Assembly (NCBI GenBank): GCA_014549065.1
Contig: JACDOX010000366.1
Span: 79,092-143,091, forward strand
Direction of reading: 5' to 3'
From: Cardinalis cardinalis
Lineage: Eukaryota; Chordata; Aves; Passeriformes; Cardinalidae
Length of the DNA stretch: 64,000 bases
Shown: positions 1-11,452 of the stretch, one piece after another
How positions within the stretch are numbered: the stretch's first letter is position 1
Layout of the letters: each line of letters begins with the position of its first letter
The notes under the pieces: generated by a model
The model's database searches: none
What the model was told of the DNA's origin: nothing
The model's input: only the letters and a program-made list of their open reading frames with translations
Translations under genes and position numbers: made by a program

Positions 1-705
1 GCTTTGTCTGTTTAAGTAACTACCTGCTGGGACAGATGGTAGATNAAAGAAAATGAATCTCCAGGAAAACCCAAAATCCCCTTTGAATTTTTGAAAAAGA
101 AGAAAAAAACAGGGAAAATTAAGATATCTTTTCATAATCCAGCTGTTCCCAGATGATAGACACTATCACACCCTTGGGAACTTTGTATTTACTTTGAGAA
201 CCTGACTGCTTGAGGCATCTACCTGACACTCAGGGAGAAGTAGNCAGGTGACAAGTATTCTGTCTCTTGGTGGCAAAAAATTGTCCCCCCACTGAGTGGG
301 GACAACTCAGGTCATTTTTCTTCCCCACATTAATGTCTCCTGAGATATGGTCAGCACAGAGTTGGGTTAGGGAATACAAAAGCTCAGTATAACAGCTTGT
401 TAAAAAAAAAAAAAAGAAAAACAATAGAAAATCACTAGGAGTTTTTTCTTTCTATTTCAGCAAAGTTTGAATTTCCAAAGGGGAAATAAAATCAGTAATT
501 TCTGATACATCCAAAGCTTANTATCACAAAAACTTTGAAGGTAATAAAAATAAGCAGCCTCTCTATTTTCCATTAGCAGGTGTCTGAGGCTTTGCTGAGA
601 CTCCTACTGGCACAGAGAGATGCTAAATGCAGTATTTTGCCACCNTCACGGGGTGATTTATCTGTGGAGTATAATTTTTTATGCAGCTGTTATACCTCAA
701 GTGGT

Positions 706-775
706 AAATAAGGCTTTGTCTGCACTCCAAAATTGTGCCACTTTAAATATACCGCTGTAATTAAAGTGCTACAAG
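706..775. repeat. Possible ancient hAT-type DNA transposon remnant
   Basis: The stretch contains AAGGCTTTGTCTGCACTCC followed by a region with ATATACCGCTGTAATTAAAG. It resembles the ends of non-autonomous hAT elements common in reptile genomes (AAGGC-TTGTCTACACT and TATACCG...AATTAAAG). The match is from memory. Boundaries are approximate and the partner end was not found. Confidence 0.4.
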
Positions 776-3700
776 CCATTGGCTGTTGTTAGAGCCCTGT
801 AAAACATCATTCTGTCATGTACTTGTCCCTGTACAGCAAGGGGAGCAGGGTGATTTTGTACTGTGTTGCACACTGAAGCTTTTTATTGATGTTACAGTTG
901 CATCCAAAAGGAAAAAAAAGCGATTAAAATGTTATGCTNGGAGAGATCTTGAGTGTAGATAAAGTCTAAATCAGAGGGATTGTGAGCAGTTTCAGGTACA
1001 AACTACATTTTTCTGTGGCCAGGGATAATGGTAGCACATTATAGTCTGCATTAAATACCATTAACAATGAAAAGAGTGTGGCAAAAACATTTCACCAAGA
1101 CAGAAAAACACCAGGTTTGTGGCAGTAGCATCACCAGCCTTAACAATGAGCACAGAAGGATTTCTTAGCATCCAACTCCTGTGCAGAATTAAGACCATTT
1201 TATGTTTTCTATCAGCAGTCACATTGTCACCATGTTACAAAGTAGAATTGAAGTTTGGGCCATGGTAAAAAATTGCCAAGTAACTTGAAATACTCGGAGT
1301 ACAGTATTTGTTTTCTGATTTCAAATAAGCAGTGAAAAACCATTCTTGCCAAAGGTTTCCAATAAAGGATTGTGGCTGGGTAAAGTTTATTTTAATGTCC
1401 AGTTTCAAAAACTCAGATTCACTTAAATTACCTGCCTCTTTGCAAGGCAGAACAATTTAGAGACTATCTGAAATATTATACCTAGAAAATCTAGAATAAA
1501 TACTCAATCTAGAATATCTAGAAAAATTCTGTGGGTTATTCTTCCAGCAAGACAAATATCAACATAATGCTTAGTATCATGACAGAAAGGCTTTAAATGG
1601 TGTGCCCCACATGTAAAGCCCATGGTCAGATTGTCAGTGTTGAATATTTTGAAAATTCTTTTGAATTTTGAAGAATATTTTGAATATTCTTTTATTTTTC
1701 CCCTCTCCCATGTAAAATTTGGAGTAGCTTTGATTCAATCTTATGTAAGTAGGGTCATTATTTAGGATCTTANTTTTTCCTCTGATCTTATTTAGGATTC
1801 TTCATTTCTATATTTGGCCCTGCTGTTAACTTGCAAGGGAGCCACAGTTTCTCTGTACCACAACCGACCCATTTCTAGCATGGCAAACATTCCTTGCCTA
1901 TCTGACAGAAACGTGCCAGACTTAATTAGCAGCAGACAATGTTTTCAGAAGTGACTGGTTAGAGACATCCTGTGAAAATTGACGCTCTTCAAGACTATCA
2001 GGTGGAGCCTCTGGATACACGTTCACACTGACAATTCACAAATGACTTGGAAAACAGTTGGTGCACTGATAAGATGCATTTTAAACACATTACTGCATAT
2101 CACAGCAAATATATTAATGGATACTTTCATGCACATATTTTGAAACCTAATTTTTTCCCTCATTCGATGCCAAAGACTTGAANGCCTGCCTGCTCTTGGT
2201 TGGTGTATTCCATTTTGTCTAGCAGAGAAGGGCAAATTCTGCCCATCCCACCTGCAAAATCCAGAGGTGAAACATACTATGGACCATGAGCAGAAAGAAT
2301 TTTAAAACTTCAAATTTAAGCTTAGGTCTGCTCAGGATTTTACAGCCCCATCAGGATTTTACAACTCCATGAAAGTGTGCTTGTGTGACTGCCAAAATCC
2401 TCCACTGTGNAAAACGTGTACTGTGATTTCTTCACCAAACTGGGGGCAGCAGCCACTCACACAGCACACACAGGTGCTGTGCAGCTGTTCATGATGGATC
2501 TCCTGCTTGCTGGCCTGATTTCCACTGGTGTTAACTCAACACAACACTGTAAACCTCTCTGGATGATTAGAAAACATTCCTCTGAAGGATGTGAGCAAAC
2601 ATGAGCTACGAGCCCTGTGCTGGAGATTATCTTATAAATGCAACATCTCTGCAGTGGGACAATATAACTCTGCTGGTTTTTTCTCCTGACAGCTGCCTGG
2701 ATTTTAACAGTTAGTTGCAATCACATTAAACTTCTCCCTGCTATGTTTTTTTTTTTTTTTAGCAGGAAGCATGATTCTTTTCTCTTGGAAGGAGCCAGAC
2801 CAATTTGTGTGCTCTGTCATCCATAAGTAAGTGTAAGAACTGATCTGAATTCAGTGTTTATTTTCAGGTAGTGCAATGTGATAATCTGAGAGACATAAAC
2901 TCATTGAAAGTCTTCCATGGAATGGGAACTTGAAATTGTGAAAAGACACTGGAACCAAAGGTGTCTTCCTCATCCCTTGGAACACTTGCCAGACTGTTAA
3001 AACCTGAGGTCTTCTCTCTGAAATTGATGCCCACTGTTACACATGGAGAAAGGCAAATANTTTGGTGATGTGGCTGTACCGCTGTGAAACCCTGCAGCCC
3101 ATGTGGTCTCCTTGTGCATCACTTGGCACGTAGGCTTCTTCTCCACCACTCCAGCTCNGTCAGGGGAGCTGAGGGAGGAAATCAGGGTGTCCTTGTGTTT
3201 TTCTTTTCCTGTCAGATCCTAGTGTGATAGCCAAAACTTGGTTTGCATTCCTCCACCTTCATCTCTTCTGCCACAAATACAATTACTTGGNGCTCGTCTC
3301 ACTAAGAGATTTCATATCTAAAATCTTCAAAAAGTTTGTCAAGGAGAAAGCAATAAGGAGAAAAGCTGAGAAACTCAAATATAGGTTTAGGTCAACATGC
3401 ATTATGAATGTGACNAAACTACTGATGTAAAAACACTTATGCATCTAACTGTAAAATGTGAGCACNTAATGCCAAATTTATTTCTCTATTATTCCCTTTC
3501 TTTCTTTTTTTGAGTTTAGGCTCTCTTCCTGTAACAGTATCAATTATTTTTCAATAGTGTCTCACATCCCATTCTTTCTCATCTCTTTTTCAGTACCTCC
3601 CTTTTCTCTGCTAAATCATCAAAGATATTTTTGTTCTTTTATTGTGGCAGAGTCTGTAAACACGACCTTAGAAAGAGAATTTCTAAGTGTGAGCATTTGT

Positions 3701-6286
3701 GATGCATTTGCACTAAAAGCTTTGAATTGCTATCTTTGATAAAGCTATTTGGTCTGATTATATTGTTTTGGAACCACACATTCAGGTGCACCTCTCTAAA
3801 AAAAAAAAAGAATTTTTCAAAATGTAATATATTGCATGTCTCAAAATGGAGGAGGATTGTTTTTAAACTCAGTGTATTCCATGTAAACAATTGTATTTCT
3901 GTCCTGAAATTCACACACCAGCACTTTAACTGAAATTTAAAGTCCAGTGTTTAAANGCCAATAACTCTGAATCTTAAAGATGTATCAAATATAAATAAAG
4001 GTAATAATTTTTGTAGTTCTATTTCTCTTAAATTGCTTCCATGCTTTCAAAACTGCCTGGGCAGATGTTGCAGACATCTCTTGTATTGAACATGACAAAT
4101 ATTCTGTGTGAGCACTGAATAGCAGGTGGAAGAGCCACTGATGGCTGTAAGTGTGATTTTTAAGTGGGAATTGAAAACAGCATTTCCAAATACAAATTCA
4201 GATCTCATAGACTGCAATCCAAGTGGTAGCAACTGTGCTTTGGGAAATTCAGTGATGTCTTTAAAGAGCCAAATGCAGTTAGCAAAAGGTGTATTCACAT
4301 CATCAAATAGCAGAGGCCCAGAGGTGCAGCCAGCTATAGAGTTAGGTGATGTGTTGTTATCAGAGTTTGAGGCATGGGAAAACCTCCCCTTCCTTCCTAA
4401 ACCTCTGCAGCTGAAAACATCCAGTACTCACCCATTCTGTCAGTGGAAAGGATTGTGTGAGCCTTCTGCCATCTGTTTGGGTCCAAATCAGCCAGGTTTA
4501 ACAGTAAATGGAGTTGAAAAGGTAATCTGGTGTATTTCAGTTGAAGCTAATTTTATAACAGTTCTGCTGTACATATCCCCACATTAGGACTGTAACTTCA
4601 GTTTCTCTCATTTTAGGCAAATTGCTGACAATAAAGGACGTTGTACCTGAAAGCATCACTTTCTTTTACCTGCTGACACCTTCATGAAGACAAAAAACTT
4701 GATCAAAAATCAGTTTTAATGAGAAAATGTTGGCCATTACAAGAGAAACATTTTAAATTCTGCCAGCTCTTCCCTCAATCAAGCCACACAAGGCACTGTA
4801 GACAAGATCTGTAGTGATTAACAGTGCTCAGCTTGTGGACATTCAAGTTTGCAGATAGATAAATAAAATTATGTTACACTTCTTTCTGTGCTAGCTTACA
4901 AGGTAGAAATGTGTATGAACATATAAGGGAAATAGAAAAGGTTTCAAGAGGACTGTCTGAAACTTCCTGCCATGACCTCATCTGTGGTCATCTGTATGAT
5001 TTTATATGGGCAGACAATCTGGGGTTCATCCAACCATTGACACATCCCGGGCAAATTTGTGGAATTCCAGATATTATTTTGTGGATAAAACTGAAAATTT
5101 TGAGTACTTTTCCCTTTGTAAAAGGATGCTCTGCTGGGTCCAGCATTCAGCCCTTATTTTCTACCATTCTTGGGCCAAAATTGTACTTTTCTCGGAGGGT
5201 GCTTTTCTCTCTCCTGTCTGTTGAAGAATTTCTCTTCTGCAGACATAATTAACTATTCATTAACATGGAGCCTTGCATTTGCCTCTTCCCAAATTCCAGG
5301 AGAGCAGCCCTAATCTCTAGGTTAACAANGTCAGCTCCCATACATCTCACGAATCTTGACACAATATGAAGCTCCAGCAGGAGACNTTAAAGACTACCTG
5401 GGCATTGCAGTGGTTGGAAATCTCTTCACTGNGGTGGGAGATCTGCTGTCAATCCCCTGCTCTGATGGAGATTTGCTTCTAAAAAAGATGCTGACACCTT
5501 TTCCTGGCTCCTCTGAAACCAGTTCTGTTGGATCAGGGATGAATTTAGAGCAGAAACTCTGCCACCACATAGCACTTATATATGTATTTTAGAATACTAA
5601 CCACAGTCCACAAAATGGACTTGAATATAAATGAACTGTCACTATGGGAGAATAGTTGAAATCATCTTGGATGTACAGATAATATTGTCTCAACTGTGAA
5701 CTCTGCTTTAGAATCTCATTTCAGCCTCTACCTAAAAATCTATATGTCAAAAGAAAATATCCTGGGTGCCATCTACAAACTATAACATGACACAAAAAAG
5801 CCATCTTTCTATATGATAGAGCTACTTCTAATTTTCCCATTAGACCAAACGACACCATAAAGAATATCTGCCAACAACATGATATAAAACCACACCATGC
5901 ATCATGAAAAATAATTGCAATTCAATTACTCCTGAATTATAAAACCGTCAGCTAGGTGCAATAAAGACAAAAGCTTTAGAACATATGATAAACTGCTTAG
6001 CATAGATAATTAGATATGTTTGAACAAAATCCCCAAAATAAAACATGTGCAGTTTGAAGGAACAGGGCAATCATGCCAAAATAATTCTCATTTATAGTAA
6101 AGGTTTGAGGATCAGCAATTTTAAAACCATCTCCCTGAAAAAAAATCAAAATAAATTAGGACACATAGAGTGTAAAGTAAATTCCTCACTCAGAGAGGTC
6201 ATGCCCTGCAACTGGGCAAGAAACTTTTTTCTTCTCTCATCTTGCTTAGAGTCCACTTTGCCAAAGTATTTAGTGATGCTGCTCAG

Positions 6287-6800
6287 CATTGCAGAATGGT
6301 TGAGGAAGGAACCTCTGGTTGGTTGGAAGGAGCTTCTGGCAATTTTCTGCTCTACCCCCCCTGCTCAGAGCAAAGTCACCTGCAGCAGCTGGCTCAGCAC
6401 TGTCTCCAGTCAGGTTTTAATATCTTAAATGCAGATTCTGTTTCATCCTCACTGGGCAACCTCTTTCAGTATTTGACAACCTCACCAATTATAATTATTC
6501 CTATACTGAGTTCCCTCTGTTTCATTTTCTCCCGTCGCCTNTTGTCCTGTCACTGGGCAGCACTGAGGAAGGAGAGCCTGTCTCTGCCCTCTTTGCACCT
6601 TCCCTTCCAGTATTTTTAAGCATTAATAAGACCCCCNTGAGCCTTCTCTTCCCCAGGCTGAGCAGAACCAGCTCTGCCAGCCTCTCGTCATGTCAGGGAT
6701 GCTTCAGTGCCCTCAGCATCTTCATGGTCCTTCACTGCACTCACTCCAGTGTGTTCACATCTTGTACATCCTTGTCCTGCTTCAGGTGCCATGGAAAAAG
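6287..6800 (-). mobile_element. CR1 LINE fragment, minus strand
   Basis: The sequence follows the reverse complement of avian CR1: GCAGAATGGTTGAGGAAGG, then CCCCCCCTGCTCAGAGCA, CACTGGGCAACCTCTTTCAG, CTTTTGTCCTGTCACTGGGC (with N), ATAAGACCCCC and CTTCTCTTCCCCAGGCTGA, in the expected order. It is a 3' portion about 510 bp long, diverged, with no intact reading frame. Confidence 0.9.
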
Positions 6801-8702
6801 CCATGGAATTCCTGCTTCGTGCCAGTTCTGTGCTTTTGCCACACTCTCTGCTTCAATAAGAAAGAGAGAGGGACAAAAGCCACAATGGGGGGAAATGGGA
6901 TTCATGGAGAATGCTTTTGCAGGACAAGCAGAGAAAATAAAGATGTCCTGTCCACACTCTCCACCAGGATCTCTTGGGAGAGGGATTTAATTCTCTCTCT
7001 TGGTCTGCTCCANTTCAGCAGAATAAAGAAAATGGCTTTCTGACACTAATTTTGATTATTACTATATTAGGAAAAAGCAAATATACCTCTTAAAATACAG
7101 CTTTTTTCATNAATTGAAAGTCTTAACTTGATCTTGCGCTTTCACAGACAAAAGTGGCCATGGAAAAAGACAGACATAACATCCCTCCTGCAGCAAGGCA
7201 GNACTAGGTGAGGTTTCCAGTTAACATCTGGCTAAAGTGTTGAAACTTTTGCAAAAATAATTACCAGAGGGAAAATAAAATTATTCAGAGTTGATGTGGT
7301 ACCATAGTTCCAGAACTTCTCAGAGAATTTCTCATATAATCAGTAATTTTAATAACTGGTTATTTCATAGATGCCATATTTCAGCCTTAAAAGTGTCCTT
7401 CTTAAAAAAAAAAAAAAAAAGAGAGATCTTTATAAAATATAAATCAATTTTAATTTTTGTAGATTTATTAACATTACAGATTTCATAAATTGTTTTTCTC
7501 AAACTCATGATGACTACTTTTCAGTTTCTTAATTGACCTTTTATATGTTTCACTAGCACTCGGGTTTTGCATTATTCATTCTTCTGGTGTGTAGTNAGAC
7601 TAGGCAGCATTTTTACTGATGCTGATGAAGTTTCTCAGAAGCATCAGATATAAGTTTGAAATTCTGGGAACTCCAAAAGAAGCACTGCCATAATCTGTCA
7701 CTGTTCTCTCTCAGGCCGGAGTACTCTGAGACTGCAGTGACAGGCAGTGCAGTAATCACTGAAATAGTTNTCTGAGGTAACAATTCCAACAAAAGAAGTT
7801 TCATTATTCACCTGTGAAATAGGATGTAAGACACAGGAATTAACACATTGTCCAACAAAAGAAAAAAAAAATTAATAGAAAAAGACAAAGTTCACCCTAG
7901 AATCTAATTTTTTTTTTTAACTATGAACTTTTTTCTCTGCATTTCTTCTGTCTTTTAAATTTTAGTCCTCAAGTCAGTGGTCATTGAGCCAGCTTCTCAA
8001 ACCATGCAAGTTAATGGGAATCCTGGTGCTAACCAGAAAGATTTGACCCATGTAGTGTTTTATTTACAAGTGTCAAAATTTTTGTGTTGCATTGTCAGCC
8101 TCATCCATACCAATTGTTTCCACCCTGGATATTTAGCAGGAACCACAGCCACTGCTATGATGATGGGTAACNCCTCTCACATGCTCTTCAAAAAAGAGTA
8201 AAGCTGAATTAAATTTACTAAAAAATTAGAGAGACTGACCTTTCTAGAAAACAAACAGAGGTCTAAAGCCACTATTATCTTTTAGCTAGAACTGTTGTGC
8301 TGGACACCGAAGTTCTGNCTCTTCAATTTCAGTAAATTACACTTCTACAATAAAAACCCTGACAATTATTATCCCTCGTCAGAGAAAATTAGTAGGAAAT
8401 TTCAGTTCNAACCTGAGCAGCTTAATTCACTTGCCTAATGCTAATGTTCAGGTTCCAGTATGAGAAGAAGTAACCTTTAACCTGGAGTGGTAGGGCACCA
8501 AAGAGCAACTCTTATTATTAACAGCCAGACCTCTCATGNGCTGACACCTCCATGGGAGAAATAAGTATTTTTTTAAACCTCTCTCCAAGATGTGACTGCC
8601 ACATTTTCAGATCTTTAAAGATTTGTTTAAAAAACAGACAAAGTCCTTATTAGCAGACAGAAGTACTGCCAGAAGGGCTGGATTTTGAAATAGCAGTTAT
8701 TT

Positions 8703-8727
8703 NNNNNNNNNNNNNNNNNNNNNNNNN
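8703..8727. other. Assembly gap of 25 N
   Basis: A run of 25 unknown bases directly abuts the start of the TA repeat. The gap is probably a failure to read through the microsatellite, so its true length is uncertain. Confidence 0.95.

Positions 8728-8806
<79 letters not shown>
8728..8806. repeat. (TA)n microsatellite, about 39 units
   Basis: Uninterrupted alternating AT for about 79 bases, ending in AAAAATGC. Open frames reading Tyr-Ile repeats across it are artefacts of the repeat. Confidence 0.97.
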
Positions 8807-8811
<5 letters not shown>

Positions 8812-11094
8812 GCAAATAATAAAGGTTTTTAGGTTTTTCACCAGGCTTTGTGCAGTTTTATTACCTTGGGTAAGAATAAACCAATTGAATGCCAGATGAT
8901 TCAACTAGAACTCACTAGAAAACATGTCAAGTAAATAGACTGACCACCTGTAATTGCAGCAGAAGTGATTAAAAAAGTAAATCAATAAAGATCCTATTGT
9001 TACATGCAGCTGTACATTCTCTTAGCACTGCACTTGGTAATCATGTACTGATTGATCTGGGACTGTCAGCACCACACCCTTAATGATCACATGCAAAGGC
9101 AATTGAAAAGTAATCATGANAATCACACAATTCCTGCTTTCTAGGGCGTTTATAAGGCTTGGTCAATTATGCCCTTTTCCCAGCTTGTAACCCCAGATTT
9201 GGGTAAATGAAACCACATGAGNGCTAAGAGCTATCCCAGCTAGGAGCCCTGCTCTCTGTGCTGCTTCCCATGATGTGATTCACTGTGAGCTGCCAGCACC
9301 CATGAGAACAGGTAAACTTGGCACTCTGAAGGAAAACAGAGTAATTTTCATCTAAATGTATATTAGAGCAAGAGTTTATTTGTCCTTATGTTTTCTATCT
9401 GATGTTAAAACACAGTTGTATTTGCTCAAAGAAAATATAGTTGTATTTGCTGAAAGAAAAAGGAAAAGTTATTTTATTTATGAGCAGTTAGATAAAACAC
9501 GAAGATGATGTCCTGTTCAGNCAACAGACAATATGTGCACCTCTGAGTTAAAATACTTTTATCTGTCCTGTGTTGATTTGAGATTGGCTTCTTTAGGCTT
9601 TGATGAAGAAACTAAGCTGANTTATACTTTTGACTTCTCTGGTTGGTTTGCTCAAAGAAAGATCATTTTAGCTATCATGGATCAGAAAACAAAAGTAGCT
9701 CTTGGCATAAGTCACAGCTGTTTTCATCCCCAATTGAATGTCTCTGAAAACTGTGAGGTTTTGCTGTCTGAATTCTTGTTTTAGATTTGTAATAGGTTAA
9801 AAGTATATTTAATTTTAGGCAATAACCTATTACTTTTTTTTTTTAGGTAATCTTGGAATCTTTATCCACACTGGTTATATATTATTGTGTTTCTGTTTTG
9901 TGNTGTAGTAATTCTCATATTCTAAATTGAAGAGGCCAAATTTGAGTAGTTATAANGACAGCTGGAAGCAAAGAGCAGAACCCGTGTCTCAAAAAATGCC
10001 ATCAGAAACACCGAGAGCTCTGTTCAGAGAATCTGACCTGGTTTTCCACTTCCTTGTAGCTTGTGCATGCATTTACATTTGCACCACAGATGTGGGATGC
10101 TTCCAGTTGTAAGTAGGAGCATTTTGATCAGGTGTCAGTGATCTTAATGAGCTCCACAAAATGGAGAAGTTGACCTGGAAAATCAGTAGACTTTGCTGTG
10201 GATAAAGTAGCAGGAACATTATAAAGCACTGTGAGTTTGGCTCTTCCTAATTCCCTTTCAAGGCTGTAATAGCTTTTCTTTGATATGAAAGAAAACATAA
10301 AACATTGCCTGTGCCNCTGCCCCTTCTGGTGCATGGTACCTACAGGGCAGAACCTGCCTTAAGAAATAGTTGTNGGCTAGGCTGTTTTTAGGTTCCTCTT
10401 TTTTCTTTTGATTATAAATTCAATTTACTTTATTTTAAAACTTGTTTTTCTAACTTAAACCTAGTAGCATTGCTTATTTTTATAATTACCTTTATCTGAA
10501 TTTCAACCAGAAATAGAAAGAAATAGCACAATCATTTGATAATGTTAACCTTAAAAAAAAAAATCCCTGTGTTTATCTACTTGCTGTTTTTCACTTGTTG
10601 CCTAATTAAAGTATTGGATGGTTTTAACCAAATTATTTTCTCAATCTGTTATTTGAATTCTGCTGAAAATGTTAGCTTTCATGTGTTTAAACCTTTATCT
10701 TTAAAATACAGATTGAGTTTAGCATACAGTATTGGATTCACATAATTTAATAGGTAATATAATTCTGGGGAAAAAATCTTTCACCCCCAAGTGAACTAAT
10801 TAAATAAACTACTTAACTTCCTAGTGTTGCTGTATTCAGAAGCTGAAATGTTTATGTAGTTCTTTGATTTTTTTTTTTTGTTTGCTTGTTGGGTTTTTTT
10901 AAAATATTCTTTGATCCTATATGTAATATCTCAAAAGTGACAGGCGCCCTAAGAAATTGTAGTAGCAGAGTGTGGAATTCAAAGCGAGACTCTTACCAGT
11001 CTGCTAATGACAGTGGAGGAGCACGGAGGTGTATCTGTAACTGAAGCTGATCTACTCAAAAAAAATTGAAAAAAAACCTAAAAAACAGAAAGGC

Positions 11095-11452
11095 ATGCCT
11101 GGTGCAGACACGCAGGAGAAGGGATTTGTGAACCACATGGCTGACAAGGAGCAACGAGCTGGGAGAAGCAGCCCTGCTGGGAAGCAGGTGCCTGAAGGTG
11201 AGAAGAAGCTGCACGAGGCCGTGTGCGTGCTGCTGGTGGAGCTGTGCGAGAGGTTCACCTTCTTCGGCATCGTCTGCAACATGATCCTCTTCTGCACGGC
11301 CAGGCTGGGCTACCCCAGCCACCAGGCAGCCATGGTCAACATGTGCTTCGTGGGCACCTCCACGCTCACCCCAGTGCTGGTGGGCTGGCTGGCNGAGTAC
11401 CTGGTGGGCAGGACCAAGCTGGTGTGCATCTGCATGTTCCTGCACTTCCTAG
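11095..11452 (+). CDS. SLC15A5: SLC15A5 exon 1 (residues 1-119)
   Basis: The exon encodes a hydrophilic N-terminus of about 40 residues, helix 1 with VELCERFTFFGIV (the POT ExxERF signature) and helix 2 with GTSTLTPVLVGWL. It ends TTCCTAG|GTGGGT in phase 1. The exon is clearly more G+C-rich than the surrounding DNA, so antisense and shifted-frame open frames over it are shadows. The ATG context is GGC before and C after, only moderate. An upstream non-coding exon cannot be excluded. Confidence 0.95.

Larger units (their letters stand above)
1..11094. other. 5' flanking DNA of SLC15A5, no gene recognised
   Basis: This is A+T-rich sequence with stops in all frames at normal density. The longest open frame (4126-4587 +) resembles no family I know and is about as long as chance allows. 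Apart from the repeats listed separately I see only poly-A/T tracts, for example near 398-411, 2747-2760 and 7403-7421. No CpG island precedes exon 1, so the promoter was not located. Confidence 0.6.

Noticed and set aside
4126..4587. 153-codon open frame in the 5' flank
   Set aside because: There is no family signature or coding-like composition. About one stop-free run of this length is expected by chance in six frames of 64 kb.
8627..8904. Tyr-Ile repeat proteins on the minus strand
   Set aside because: Translation of the (TA)n tract across an N gap.
11056..11445. 129-codon antisense open frame over exon 1
   Set aside because: It is a shadow of the G+C-rich, stop-poor exon 1.
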